DNA of 15,627 nt from an uncultured Lysobacter sp. (GCA_902805755.1 CADCUA010000330.1:1-15627); one strand, 5' to 3'; counted from the stretch's first letter, positions 7,279-15,468 are shown. Notes: generated by a model from the letters alone, not told the origin. Numbers and translations: made by a program.

Positions 7279-7874
7279 GGATACAGCATCCGCTTCGACC
7301 AGGTGTCGGTGAGGCTGCCCTCGTACAACCAGCGCTCGTGCAGTCGGAATGCGGCGCCGTACCAGAACTCCACGCGCTCGGGCACGACGCGAAAGCCTGT
7401 CCAGCGCAGCGGGCGCGGCACGTCGCGGCCTTCGAACTCGCGCTCGACGCGGCTCAGCCGTTCGGTGAAGACCTCGCGCGCCTCGAGTGTTTCGGACTGG
7501 ATCGAAGCCCATGCGCCTAGTTGGCTGGCGCGCGGGCGCGAGGCGAAGTACGCGTCGGCCTCGTCATCGGCGACGATCTCGACCCGCCCTTCGATGCGCA
7601 CCTGCACGCCTTCGCGCACGCGCGGCCAGTGGAACAGCAGCGCCGCGTGCGGATTGGCCTGCAGGTCCCGGCCCTTGCGACCGTCCAGGTGCGTGTAGAA
7701 CACGAAGCCGCGCGCGTCATAGGCCTTGAGCAGCACCGTGCGCGCCGACGGGCGCGCATCCAGCGACGCGGTGGCGACGGTCATCGCGGTGGGATCGGGC
7801 TCGCCGGAGGCGCGCGCCTCGTCCATGAGCCGCGTAAAGGTCGATAGCGCTTCGGTCAGCAGTTCGGCAGTCAT
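7275..7874 (-). CDS. pdxH: Pyridoxamine/pyridoxine 5'-phosphate oxidase
   Basis: FMN-dependent oxidase that makes PLP from PNP or PMP. 199 aa, usual length. Visible: [21 protein letters not shown] (30-50; RTVLLK binds FMN phosphate), [16 protein letters not shown] (56-71), ALLFHWP (78-84), VRIEGRVE (92-99), [13 protein letters not shown] (112-124), and the C-terminal signature [13 protein letters not shown]...RLHER (161-181) ending in KRMLYP. The ATG at 7874 fits the family N-terminus, but no Shine-Dalgarno is seen; a CACAAT hexamer six bases upstream suggests a leaderless mRNA. Divergent from aroK (70-nt gap) and coupled to the downstream BtuF-like gene by a 4-nt overlap. Confidence 0.96.
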   Translation of the reverse strand: MTAELLTEALSTFTRLMDEARASGEPDPTAMTVATASLDARPSARTVLLKAYDARGFVFYTHLDGRKGRDLQANPHAALLFHWPRVREGVQVRIEGRVEIVADDEADAYFASRPRASQLGAWASIQSETLEAREVFTERLSRVEREFEGRDVPRPLRWTGFRVVPERVEFWYGAAFRLHERWLYEGSLTDTWSKRMLYP

Positions 7875-7880
7875 GCGGCT

Positions 7881-7886
7881 ATTGTG
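7881..7886 (-). promoter_or_regulatory. Putative -10 hexamer of pdxH (leaderless type)
   Basis: CACAAT on the minus strand, six bases before the pdxH ATG. Weak match to TATAAT and no clear -35; noted because the same arrangement recurs before aroK, algH and the WGR gene. Confidence 0.25.
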
Positions 7887-7932
7887 GCGCCCGCCGCGCG
7901 GCACTGCACCCGCGAGCGTGCGGACGGCTTGT

Positions 7933-7938
7933 TAGCAT
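7933..7938 (+). promoter_or_regulatory. Putative -10 hexamer of aroK (leaderless type)
   Basis: TAGCAT ends six bases before the aroK ATG at 7945; the intervening GAGGCG is too close to the ATG to be a normal Shine-Dalgarno. No clear -35 seen. Confidence 0.35.
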
Positions 7939-7944
7939 GAGGCG

Positions 7945-8505
7945 ATGCACGCTTCCGACCGCCGCCGCACCTCCATCGTCCTTGTCGGCCCGACTGGCGC
8001 CGGCAAATCGACTGTCGGGCACCTGCTCGGTGCGAGCCTCGGGCATGTGTTCATTGATCTCGACGCCGAGATCGAATCACGTGCGGGTCAACGCATCACC
8101 GAGATCTTCGCGCGCGACGGCGAGGCGGCATTCCGCGCGATGGAGCGTATGACGCTTTGTGAGCTGCTCGATGGAGGTGACCGCGTGATCGCGACCGGCG
8201 GCGGCGCGGTGCTCGATACGGACAGCTGCAGGCGGATGCGCGAGCAGGCCTGGGTGGCCTGGTTGCAGGTCGACGTCGCGACCCAGCTGGAACGGCTGGC
8301 GGGCGACGTCGATCGGCCGCTGCTCGCACGCCCGGACCGCGAAGCCGCGCTGCAGGCCATGGCCGCCTTGCGCGAACCGCTTTACCGCGAGGTCGCGCAC
8401 GTGGCCATCGACACATCGCTGCTCGACGCTGACGCGGTTGCAGCGATATTGGCTGAGCGCTATCACGCATTGAACAGCCCCCGAACCGGAACCACCCACG
8501 CATGA
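7945..8505 (+). CDS. aroK: Shikimate kinase
   Basis: Phosphorylates shikimate at O3 with ATP in the aromatic amino acid pathway. 186 aa, standard size. Visible: Walker [11 protein letters not shown] (14-23, Lys21), FIDLDAEIE with the Mg/shikimate-binding aspartates (about 36-44), [15 protein letters not shown] with the conserved shikimate Arg, ATGGGAVLD (the GGG substrate-binding motif), and [16 protein letters not shown] plus REPLYREVA in the LID and C-terminal region. The ATG at 7945 gives a short polar N-terminus before the first beta strand. The stop overlaps the aroB start by ATGA, as is usual for the aroKB pair. Confidence 0.96.
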   Translation: MHASDRRRTSIVLVGPTGAGKSTVGHLLGASLGHVFIDLDAEIESRAGQRITEIFARDGEAAFRAMERMTLCELLDGGDRVIATGGGAVLDTDSCRRMREQAWVAWLQVDVATQLERLAGDVDRPLLARPDREAALQAMAALREPLYREVAHVAIDTSLLDADAVAAILAERYHALNSPRTGTTHA

Positions 8506-9617
8506 CGTCCCTCCGCACTGTCGATGTCCGCGGCGACTCCGTGTACTCGATCGCCATCGGCCCAGACCTGCTGGATAACGGTGCGACCTTGGCCGCCACC
8601 GTGCGCGGGCGCCATGCGCTCATCGTCAGCGACGGCACGGTCGCCCCGCTCTATGCGCAGCGCGTCACCGAGGCGCTGCTGCGCGCGCGGCCGGCTCTGA
8701 GCGTCGCCCACTACGTGCTGCCTCCGGGCGAGCACGAAAAGACGCTGGCACGTTTCGGCGAATGCCTCGATGCATTGGCCACGCTCGGTGCGACGCGCGA
8801 CGCGACCGTGTTCGCGCTCGGCGGGGGCGTCGTCGGCGACCTCGCCGGCTTCGCCGCCGCGTGCTGGATGCGTGGCGTCGACGTCGTGCAACTGCCGACG
8901 ACGCTGCTGGCGATGGTGGACTCCTCCGTCGGTGGCAAGACCGCGGTCGACCTTCCGGCGGGCAAGAACCTGGTCGGCGCATTCCACCCGCCACGTGCCG
9001 TCATCGCCGACACCACGACCCTGCACACGCTGCCCGAACGCGAGTTGCGCGCCGGCCTTGCGGAAGTGGTGAAGTACGGCGCGATCTTCGATGTCAGCTT
9101 TCTTGGCTGGCTCGAGGCGCATGCCGATGAACTGCTCACACGCGACGGCGATGCGCTGGCGGAGGCGATCGCGAGATCGTGCGCGTTCAAGGCCGAGGTC
9201 GTCGCGCGCGACCCCTTCGAACGTGGCGATCGCGCGATGCTCAACTTCGGGCACACCTTCGGCCACGCCATCGAGGCGGAACAGGGCTATGCCGGCACGG
9301 CGGGCACCGGGCTCAACCACGGCGAGGCGGTCGCCGTCGGCATGGTGCTCGCCGCGAGACTATCGGCGCTGCTGGAGATGGCGCCGGCGAGTGATGCCGA
9401 CCGGCTGGAAACGCTGCTGCTGCGCCTGGGCCTGCCGGTGCGGGTGCCGTCCGGTCTTGACGCCGGTGCGCTGCTGGCGCGCATGCGTCTGGACAAGAAG
9501 GCCGATGCGAACGGGCTGCGCTTCATCCTCTGGGTAGGCGCCGGCGAAGCGCGGATCGTCACCGGCGTGGCGGACGACGCGGTGCTGGCCGTGCTTGCCG
9601 GTTACGGCGCTGCGTGA
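8502..9617 (+). CDS. aroB: 3-dehydroquinate synthase
   Basis: NAD- and Zn/Co-dependent cyclisation of DAHP to 3-dehydroquinate, second step of the shikimate pathway. 371 aa, normal length. Visible: [24 protein letters not shown] (NAD/substrate loop), [63 protein letters not shown] (metal-ligand Glu), [13 protein letters not shown] (metal-ligand His) and [11 protein letters not shown] (metal-ligand His), then [13 protein letters not shown]. All catalytic signatures are present. Starts inside the aroK stop codon (ATGA), so translation is coupled. Followed after 56 nt by the WGR gene. Confidence 0.97.
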   Translation: MTSLRTVDVRGDSVYSIAIGPDLLDNGATLAATVRGRHALIVSDGTVAPLYAQRVTEALLRARPALSVAHYVLPPGEHEKTLARFGECLDALATLGATRDATVFALGGGVVGDLAGFAAACWMRGVDVVQLPTTLLAMVDSSVGGKTAVDLPAGKNLVGAFHPPRAVIADTTTLHTLPERELRAGLAEVVKYGAIFDVSFLGWLEAHADELLTRDGDALAEAIARSCAFKAEVVARDPFERGDRAMLNFGHTFGHAIEAEQGYAGTAGTGLNHGEAVAVGMVLAARLSALLEMAPASDADRLETLLLRLGLPVRVPSGLDAGALLARMRLDKKADANGLRFILWVGAGEARIVTGVADDAVLAVLAGYGAA

Positions 9618-9659
9618 TCTCCGCGCAAGCCGGATAACCGCCCATCGGCGCGGTGCCGG

Positions 9660-9665
9660 TACAAT
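9660..9665 (+). promoter_or_regulatory. Putative -10 hexamer of the WGR gene (leaderless type)
   Basis: TACAAT, five of six matches to TATAAT, ends eight bases before the ATG at 9674. No convincing -35 box and no Shine-Dalgarno between it and the ATG, so a leaderless transcript is a reasonable reading. Confidence 0.4.
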
Positions 9666-9673
9666 CCGCGCCC

Positions 9674-9928
9674 ATGCGATTGCTCCTGCAACAACGGCCC
9701 GAAGGCCCCGAAGCGCCGCGCTTCGTCCAGCTGATGCTCCAGCCCGATCTGCTGGGCGGGTGCACGCTGGTGCGCGAGACCGGCCAGATCGGCGGCCGCA
9801 GCACGGTCAGGCGCGAGCAGTTCGAGGACCGCGACGCCGCCGTGCGGGCCCTGGAGCAGGCACGCGACCAGCACCTCAAGCGCGGCTTCCAACTGATGTT
9901 CGCGCAGGGCGAGGAAGCGCGCCGATGA
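9674..9928 (+). CDS. Small stand-alone WGR-domain protein
   Basis: 84-aa cytoplasmic protein that is almost entirely one WGR domain (residues about 16-73): FVQLMLQPDLLGGCTLVRETGQIGGRSTVRREQF, then DAAVRALEQARDQHLKRGF. The second part matches the usual family ending (ALAxFxKxxxxKxxRGY). The name-giving Trp-Gly-Arg is replaced by Thr-Gly-Gln at 36-38, so this is a diverged member. WGR domains occur in PARPs, bacterial MolR-type proteins and ligase-linked proteins and can bind nucleic acid; the role of single-domain bacterial versions is unknown. The ATG at 9674 is preferred over a GTG at 9653 because a TACAAT box lies between them. It sits between aroB and hemE, which I recall as a common arrangement in xanthomonads. 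Its last five codons plus stop are the start of the first 77-nt repeat. Confidence 0.72.
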   Translation: MRLLLQQRPEGPEAPRFVQLMLQPDLLGGCTLVRETGQIGGRSTVRREQFEDRDAAVRALEQARDQHLKRGFQLMFAQGEEARR

Positions 9929-9987
9929 CCCGCCAACAAGGCGGGACATGCGCTTCCGAGCGACCGGCCGTAAGGCCGGGCCGGAAC
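9911..9987. repeat. 77-nt structured repeat, copy 1
   Basis: First copy of an imperfect tandem unit; it begins in the last codons of the WGR gene. Three stems can be drawn. A: GGAAGCGC (9913-9920) with GCGCTTCC (9950-9957). B, inside A: CCCGCC (9929-9934) with GGCGGG (9940-9945). C: CCGGCC (9964-9969), loop GTAA, GGCCGG (9974-9979). The unit ends with GCCGGAAC. About 80% identical to copy 2 by eye, with one single-base length difference. Confidence 0.8.
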
Positions 9988-10065
9988 GAGGAGGCGCGGA
10001 GATGACGCGCCCACAAGGCGGGGGCATGCGCCTCCGAACGCCCGATCGCAAGATCAGGCCGGAAC
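9988..10065. repeat. 78-nt structured repeat, copy 2
   Basis: Directly abuts copy 1. Stem A is kept as GGAGGCGC (9990-9997) with GCGCCTCC (10028-10035). Stem C is kept as GATC (10044-10047), loop GCAA, GATC (10052-10055), extended by two C-G pairs beyond one C-A mismatch. Stem B is weakened to CGCC (10008-10011) / GGCG (10017-10020). The first codons still read Glu-Glu-Ala-Arg-Arg-stop, as at the end of the WGR gene, but in a different frame. Confidence 0.8.
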
Positions 10066-10133
10066 GAGGAAGCGCCCGATGGCCCGCCTGGTGAGCGCAG
10101 CCTGCGTCTTCGAACGCTCGACGCAGCCATCGG
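10066..10133. repeat. Degenerate third repeat copy with its own long stem
   Basis: Starts as the other copies (GAGGAAGCGC, then GATG and CCCGCC) and diverges after about 25 nt, with a later match at TTCGAACG. It forms a different structure: CCGATGG (10076-10082) with CCATCGG (10127-10133), stacked on CTGCGTC (10102-10108) with GACGCAG (10120-10126). These give 14 bp that are contiguous on the 3' side and interrupted by 19 nt on the 5' side. Confidence 0.6.
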
Positions 10134-10259
10134 ATTGGCCCGTCCACACGCTGCAATGAATTGCCCGCCGGCTGTACGCGGCCCACGGCCTGCGCACGTG
10201 TCATGCGCGGCCACCGCACGTAGCGCAGAGCACGCGCTGACAGATTCCGAGGATTACCC
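10134..10259 (+). promoter_or_regulatory. hemE upstream region
   Basis: 126 nt between the repeats and hemE without a credible reading frame. It probably holds a hemE promoter, but I see no clear -35/-10 pair. The only firm element is GAGGA six bases before the GTG start, a good ribosome binding site. Confidence 0.35.
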
Positions 10260-11333
10260 GTGTCGACTCCGCTGAAGAACGATCGTTTCCTGCGCGCACT
10301 GCGACGCGAACCCGTAGACCGCACGCCGGTATGGCTGATGCGGCAGGCCGGCCGCTACCTGCCCGAATACCGCGCCACGCGCGCGCAGGCCGGCAGCTTC
10401 CTGAAGCTCGCGAAGAACCCGGAGCTCGCGTGCGAAGTCACGCTGCAGCCGCTGCGCCGGTTCCCGCTTGACGCGGCGATCCTGTTCTCCGACATCCTCA
10501 CCGTGCCCGACGCGATGGGCCTGGGCCTGTATTTCGCCGATGGCGAAGGCCCGAAATTCGAACGCCCGATCAGCTCCGCCGCCGACATCGCGAAGCTCGC
10601 CGTGCCGGACATGGAAACCGAGCTCGGTTACGTGATGGACGCGGTGCGCACGATCCGCCGCGAGCTCGACGGCTCGGTGCCGCTGATCGGCTTTTCCGGC
10701 AGCCCGTGGACGCTCGCGTGCTACATGGTCGAAGGCGGCGGCAGCGACAATTACTCGAAGGTGAAGTCGCTCGCGCTGAACGACCCGGCCGCGATGCACC
10801 GCCTGCTTGAAGTCACCACCGATGCCGTCATTGCCTACCTGTCCGCACAGCACCAGGCCGGCGCGCAGGCACTGCAGGTGTTCGACACATGGGGTGGCGT
10901 GTTGTCGCCGTCGATGTACCGCGAGTTCTCGCTGCGCTACCTGCAGCGCATCGCGGCCGAGCTGCCGCGCGGCGACGGAGCCGAGCGCGCGCCGCTGATC
11001 CTGTTCGGAAAGGGCAATGATCCCTACCTCGACGAGCTTGCCTCCAGCGGCGCGGAAGGCGTGGGCGTGGACTGGACCGTCGAGCTGGGCGAAGCCGTGC
11101 GACGCACCGGCGGTCGCGTCGCGATCCAGGGCAACCTCGATCCCGTAACGCTGTACGCGGAACCGGACGCGATCGCACGCGAAGTCGGACGCGCACTGGA
11201 CAGCTATCGCGACGGCAACGGCGGCTCACGCGAGGGGCATGTCTTCAACCTGGGCCACGGCCTGTCGCCGGACATGAAACCCGAGCACGTCGGCGCGCTC
11301 GTGGAGGCCGTGCACACACTCAGCGCGCGGTGA
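10260..11333 (+). CDS. hemE: Uroporphyrinogen III decarboxylase
   Basis: Removes four carboxyl groups from uroporphyrinogen III to give coproporphyrinogen III in haem synthesis; cofactor-free TIM barrel. 357 aa, typical. Visible: N-terminal [16 protein letters not shown], signature 1 [10 protein letters not shown] (28-37, with the active-site arginines), [13 protein letters not shown] (75-87, catalytic Asp78), signature 2 [16 protein letters not shown] (144-159), the conserved Tyr165 in [15 protein letters not shown], and [16 protein letters not shown] (from residue 329, His333). The start is GTG at 10260 with GAGGA six bases upstream; the family N-terminus begins here. Monocistronic by context, preceded by structured repeats and followed by a hairpin. 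Confidence 0.97.
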   Translation: MSTPLKNDRFLRALRREPVDRTPVWLMRQAGRYLPEYRATRAQAGSFLKLAKNPELACEVTLQPLRRFPLDAAILFSDILTVPDAMGLGLYFADGEGPKFERPISSAADIAKLAVPDMETELGYVMDAVRTIRRELDGSVPLIGFSGSPWTLACYMVEGGGSDNYSKVKSLALNDPAAMHRLLEVTTDAVIAYLSAQHQAGAQALQVFDTWGGVLSPSMYREFSLRYLQRIAAELPRGDGAERAPLILFGKGNDPYLDELASSGAEGVGVDWTVELGEAVRRTGGRVAIQGNLDPVTLYAEPDAIAREVGRALDSYRDGNGGSREGHVFNLGHGLSPDMKPEHVGALVEAVHTLSAR

Positions 11334-11351
11334 TGGAAAGGCGCAGCGCGA

Positions 11352-11417
11352 CGGCGGCCTGAGCCGAATGCGGAACAGGATCGCTCCTGTTCTGCGCGGA
11401 AAACGCTTGAGCCGCCG
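11352..11417 (+). terminator. Nested inverted repeat after hemE, possible terminator
   Basis: Inner hairpin GAACAGGA (11373-11380), loop TCGC, TCCTGTTC (11385-11392), extended by three outer pairs including one G-T. An outer arm CGGCGGC (11352-11358) pairs with GCCGCCG (11411-11417). It starts 18 nt past the hemE stop. There is no T-run after the stem, so it may be a processing or stability element rather than an intrinsic terminator. Confidence 0.45.
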
Positions 11418-11748
11418 CGGACCTGCGGGGACAGTCGACTAACGTTTAGCGCCCGAAAGCTGCAGCGATCGTTCCGGGCGTACATGGCGCCCCGCCCGTA
11501 GCAGTTGGCATCTCGTGATCTGCACTGTGCGTGGCTCTGCGAACCAGGCGTCGATGTTTGAAGGCCGCGATTGGCGGCCGGCAGTGGTCGATTCGGATAG
11601 CAGCATTGCAAGTGGACGGATCGGCGGCAGGCCGACGACGTCGATGCCAGGATGCGCAGCCTCTACCAGGCCTGTACGGCGATGCAGTGCGAGGCGCAAT
11701 GCCGTGCGGTGGCCGCCAGCTCAACTTATCCGCTGACCGCATCGCGCC
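11418..11748. other. Intergenic stretch without recognisable gene
   Basis: About 330 nt between the hemE hairpin and the kinase stop. Frames of 70-98 codons exist on both strands, but none has a ribosome binding site, a recognised domain or the third-position GC bias of the neighbours. The sequence is less GC-skewed and reads like decayed or spacer DNA. No tRNA, attachment site or terminal repeats of a mobile element were found. Confidence 0.5.
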
Positions 11749-14700
11749 CTAGCTCGCCTCCGGCACCAGCTCCCTGATTGTCTCGGCGAGCGTTGCGCCG
11801 GCGACCGGCTTTCGCAGGAAGCGGTCGAACCCGGCGGTCCGGGCCTGCAGCTCGGCGTCGGCATCGGCGCGCGCGGTCAGTGCCGCGAGGGGCAGATCGA
11901 AGCCGAGGCCGCGCAGGTGTCGCGCAAGCGCAAACCCGTCCATGCCGGGTAGATCCAGGTCCAGCAACGCCAGGTCGTACGTGGTGGTCGCAATCTGCGC
12001 CAGCGCTGCCAGCCCGTGTCCCACGTGAACTACCTCGTGTCCCTGCAGGCGCAGCAGGCCCGCTACCACGTCCGCCACGGTCACGTCGTCCTCGACCAGC
12101 AGCACGCGCAGGCTGCAGTGCTCGCGCGGACGCACGAGTGTCACGGGCACGAACGGCGCGGGATCAACGGCGATCACGGCTTGCCCATCGGCGCCGTCGC
12201 TGCCGCCGTCCCCACTGGCGAACACGGCCAGTGGCAGCTCGACTTCAAAGCGCGTGCCGCGCCCCGTCGCACTGTCGACGCTGATCGCTCCGCCCATCGC
12301 GGCGGCCAGCTCCTGACAGATCGCCAAGCCCAGGCCACTGCCCCCGAAGCGCGTCGCCGTGCGTGCGCCCTCGCCCTGTTCGAAGCGCTGGAACAGCCTC
12401 GCCTTGTGCTCGTCGCTCAGGCCCGGACCGGTATCGCCCACCGTCAGCCGGACGCCGGCATCCAACGGCGCCGCTTCGAGGCGGACATCGCCTGCCTCGG
12501 TGAACTTGATCGCGTTACCCAGCAGGTTCAGCAGGATCTGCCGCACGCGACTGGCATCGCCAAGTACTTCGTAAGGGGTGCCGGGTGCGATTTCGAGATG
12601 GAACGCGAGGCCGCGGCGTTCGGCCAGCGGGCCCATCAGCGCGGCGACGTCGTGCAGCAGCGCGTGCAGGTCGAACACCTCCTCGACCAGCTGCAACTTG
12701 CCCGCTTCGATGCGCGCCAGGTCCAGCGCATCGTTCACCAGACGCAACAGATGCTCGCCGGCGCCGCGGATCGCATTCGTGTAGCTGCGCTGGCGCGCGT
12801 CCAGCGGGGTGTCGAGCAGCAGCTCGCTCATGCCGAGCACACCCGTCATCGGCGTGCGCACCTCATGGCCGAGCGTGGCCAGGAAACGGCTCTTCGCGAG
12901 TGAAGCCTGATGCGCGAGTTCGCGCTCGCGCTCGGCGCGCTCCCACGCGAGGCGTCGCCGCTGCCTGCGGCGCTGCACGCGCAGCGCTGCGTACGCGAGT
13001 GCAAGGCCCAGCGCCATGAAAGCCGCAGTCGCCCATGGCGTGCGCCACCACGGCGCCTGCACGACGAGCCGCACCGGCTCCGCCGTCGAGACCTGCCCGG
13101 CCGCATCCATCGCGCGCATGTGCAGACGGTAGTCGCCGGGCAGCAGTCCCGCGAACACGCGCTCGCCCGGGTCGCTGCCGCTGTGTTCGATCCAGCCACG
13201 GTCGTAGCCTTCCAGCCGCGTCCAGTAACGGTTTGCACGGAAGTTCTCGAACGCGAGAAGACGCAGCTGCACGCGCAGCTCCCGGTCGTCGGGCGCAAGC
13301 TGCGGCGCACGCGCATCCAGCGCCTGCCAGCGGCCGCCCCGCCGCGCTTCGACGCGATCGACGCGCAGGGGATGGCGCAATACGGGCGGGTCCGCCATCG
13401 CGGTGTCGAGCTGCAGGACGCCGCCGTCCGCGAGCGTAGCGGTGAGTACGCCGTTGTCCGAAAGCACCAGCGCGCGGTCGTTGAACTCCTGGCTGGTGAG
13501 CCCGTCTTCCACGCCGAAGACGTGCATGCGGCGCAGTCGCGGGTCCCAGCGGAACAGGCCGCGCTGGGTGGCCGTCCATACGCGTCCATTGCGGTCGACC
13601 TGCAAGCCGGAGCCTTCGACGCCGGGCATGCCTTCGCGGGCGCCGACGCGTGCATCCAGCCCCCAGCCCGTGGCTGATCTGCGGTAGCGCTCCAGACCGG
13701 CCAGGCGCTGCAGCCAGAGCGTGTCGGCGCCGTCGAACGCGAATGCGAACACGCGTTCGCCGCGTGCCGTGCCCGGTGCCGGTCGCAGCACTCCGGTGTC
13801 GTCCAGCATGGCAACACCATCCGCGCCTGCCACCCATAACCGGCCGTCGCGGTCGAAGGCCATCGCTTCGAGATCGCCCACGCCCAGGCCGTGGTCCGGC
13901 CCGGCGGGTACGGCGCGGAGCACGCGACCTGTCGCGGCATCGCGCTGCTGCAGGCCCGCGCCCGAGCAGGACATCCACAACGAGCCGTCCGGCGCCACGC
14001 GCAGCAGGTCGATCTGCCCGCCCAGCGTCGCATCGGTGCCCGACGTCGGCGACCATTCGCGCAGCGCGCCGTCGCGGCCGACACGCACCAGGGTGTTGCG
14101 GTCGCCGAGCCACAACTGCCCCTGCGCGTCTTCAGCGACGGACATGGGCCGGCGACCTTCGAGCTGCCGCGTCACCGCCGCGGGAAGCACTTCGAACGTC
14201 CCTGCCGGGCCCAGCCATTCGACCGGCCCTTGGCCGTGCACCAGCCAGACGCCACCGTCCTGCGCAGGCGCGACATGGCGGTAGAACGCAGGCCCGTCCG
14301 CATCCATGCGCGTCGGCTGGGAAATGCGTCGCCAGTCCGGCCGCAGGTATCCCAGCCCGGCGCCGGATACCGGCATCCAGATCGCGCCGTTCGGCTGCCG
14401 CAGGATCTGCAGCACCGAACGCAACGGGCCTTTCGTCTCCAGCGATACCGGTTGCGGGGTGCCGCCCTCGCCGATGCGCCAGAGCCCGCGTTGCGTGGCC
14501 AGCCAGTAACGCCCCGCGCCTTCGGGCGTGATCGCGAGCACCGCATTGGGCTTTTCGAACATGGGCGACCACGACGGCGCATGCCAGCGGTCATCGCCGT
14601 CAAGACGATAGAGCCCGCCGGCCGAGCCCACCCACAGTGCATCGCCTTCGACCGCGAGCGAATACACCGCGGCGCTCGGCGCGGGTTGCGGTAGCGCAAC

Positions 14701-15333
14701 GCGTTCGAACCCCTGCCCCGCCCAGCGCGCGAGTCCTTCGGACGTCGCCACCCACAGCCGGCCGCGACGGTCGAACGCGAGCGCCAGCACGGTGTCGGAC
14801 GGCAGGCTGCGCGCATCGCCGTCCACGCGCACGTGGCGCTGGATGCGACCATCCGCTCCAAGCCGGTGCAGGCCGCCCCCGAACGTGCCGAACCACACCT
14901 CGCTGCCGCGGCTGGCGAGCGCCCATACGTCGTCGCTGCCGACCTGGGGATGCGTGGACTTGCGGTAATGGCGGAATCGCTCGCGATCGGCGCCCAGCAC
15001 GCTCAGCCCGCGGCCTTCCACCGCCGCCCAGACGCGATCCTGCGCGTCGACATGGACCGCTTCGACGAAGTTGCCGGGCAACGAGGCCGCATCACCCGGC
15101 CGGTGTCGCCAGACGCGCATGCCGACGCCGTCAAACCGGGCCAGCCCGTCGGTGGTGGCGATCCACAGATAACCGGCGCGATCGAACGCAAGGCCGTTGA
15201 CGTTGCTCGATGGCAGGCCGTGCTCGATGCCGAGGATGCGCAGCCGCGGCGTTTCCGCCACTTCTGCCTGCGCCTGCCCGATGCTGCCCAGCGCCAGCGC
15301 GGCAACCAGCAGCCATGTCTTTATGCCTTCCAT
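11749..15333 (-). CDS. Hybrid sensor histidine kinase with periplasmic two-component propeller
   Basis: 1194-aa membrane sensor. Signal peptide 1-23 (cleavage AQA/EV). Residues about 24-690 carry some 13 repeats of the form LWxATxxGLxRxD, the reg_prop pattern, consistent with two seven-bladed propellers; then a Y_Y_Y domain (about 690-760, LLPGDYRLHMRAMD). Transmembrane segment about 766-786. Cytoplasmic part: short coiled linker, HisKA with GHEVRTPM (phospho-His823), HATPase with N box NLLGNAIKF (936-943), DTGPG (967-971) and GGSGLG (997-1002), then a receiver domain 1075-1190 with acidic EDD (1081-1083), phospho-Asp1125 in LLDLDLPGMDG, Thr1153 and Lys1175. No HTH output domain, so the signal must pass to another protein. 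The ATG at 15333 has GGAG six bases upstream; an 86-codon extension lacks support and would cross the divergent yceI start. The ligand is unknown; propeller kinases often sense saccharides. Confidence 0.93.
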   Translation of the reverse strand: MEGIKTWLLVAALALGSIGQAQAEVAETPRLRILGIEHGLPSSNVNGLAFDRAGYLWIATTDGLARFDGVGMRVWRHRPGDAASLPGNFVEAVHVDAQDRVWAAVEGRGLSVLGADRERFRHYRKSTHPQVGSDDVWALASRGSEVWFGTFGGGLHRLGADGRIQRHVRVDGDARSLPSDTVLALAFDRRGRLWVATSEGLARWAGQGFERVALPQPAPSAAVYSLAVEGDALWVGSAGGLYRLDGDDRWHAPSWSPMFEKPNAVLAITPEGAGRYWLATQRGLWRIGEGGTPQPVSLETKGPLRSVLQILRQPNGAIWMPVSGAGLGYLRPDWRRISQPTRMDADGPAFYRHVAPAQDGGVWLVHGQGPVEWLGPAGTFEVLPAAVTRQLEGRRPMSVAEDAQGQLWLGDRNTLVRVGRDGALREWSPTSGTDATLGGQIDLLRVAPDGSLWMSCSGAGLQQRDAATGRVLRAVPAGPDHGLGVGDLEAMAFDRDGRLWVAGADGVAMLDDTGVLRPAPGTARGERVFAFAFDGADTLWLQRLAGLERYRRSATGWGLDARVGAREGMPGVEGSGLQVDRNGRVWTATQRGLFRWDPRLRRMHVFGVEDGLTSQEFNDRALVLSDNGVLTATLADGGVLQLDTAMADPPVLRHPLRVDRVEARRGGRWQALDARAPQLAPDDRELRVQLRLLAFENFRANRYWTRLEGYDRGWIEHSGSDPGERVFAGLLPGDYRLHMRAMDAAGQVSTAEPVRLVVQAPWWRTPWATAAFMALGLALAYAALRVQRRRQRRRLAWERAERERELAHQASLAKSRFLATLGHEVRTPMTGVLGMSELLLDTPLDARQRSYTNAIRGAGEHLLRLVNDALDLARIEAGKLQLVEEVFDLHALLHDVAALMGPLAERRGLAFHLEIAPGTPYEVLGDASRVRQILLNLLGNAIKFTEAGDVRLEAAPLDAGVRLTVGDTGPGLSDEHKARLFQRFEQGEGARTATRFGGSGLGLAICQELAAAMGGAISVDSATGRGTRFEVELPLAVFASGDGGSDGADGQAVIAVDPAPFVPVTLVRPREHCSLRVLLVEDDVTVADVVAGLLRLQGHEVVHVGHGLAALAQIATTTYDLALLDLDLPGMDGFALARHLRGLGFDLPLAALTARADADAELQARTAGFDRFLRKPVAGATLAETIRELVPEAS

Positions 15334-15437
15334 TGCGCTCTCCGCAGTCCTTGCGTGCACGACGGCTGCCATGCGTTGCCTGCATGCTCGCAACGGAGCA
15401 TTGCGCGCGCAAGCCACCACGCGCCGCCGGCTGTGCC

Positions 15438-15443
15438 TAGTAT
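15438..15443 (+). promoter_or_regulatory. Putative -10 hexamer of the yceI-like gene
   Basis: TAGTAT, 25 nt before the ATG at 15469, in the 135-nt gap to the divergent kinase. No clear -35 element. Confidence 0.3.
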
Positions 15444-15468
15444 GGGCCGCTGTCCACCGGAACCCGCC

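Noticed and set aside
7279..7512. Upstream start for the BtuF-like gene that might supply a signal peptide
   Set aside because: The extension lies inside pdxH in another frame, is Arg-rich and has no hydrophobic segment.
9595..10005. 136-codon plus-strand frame overlapping the WGR gene and the first repeat
   Set aside because: Different frame from the recognised WGR domain, Arg/Ala-rich, and no domain seen. Only its C-terminal EEARR is of note, explained by the repeat.
9911..10133. CRISPR array
   Set aside because: Units abut without unique spacers, have only about 2.7 imperfect copies and are too long; no cas genes.
11418..11748. Integron attC site or mobile-element remnant
   Set aside because: A CTAACGTTTAG-like motif is present, but the flanking bases do not fit the attC core, and there are no paired terminal repeats or integrase/transposase fragments.
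12016..12903. Large plus-strand frames antisense to the kinase (also 13650-14694)
   Set aside because: Antisense to clearly conserved HATPase and propeller coding sequence, with no recognisable domains.
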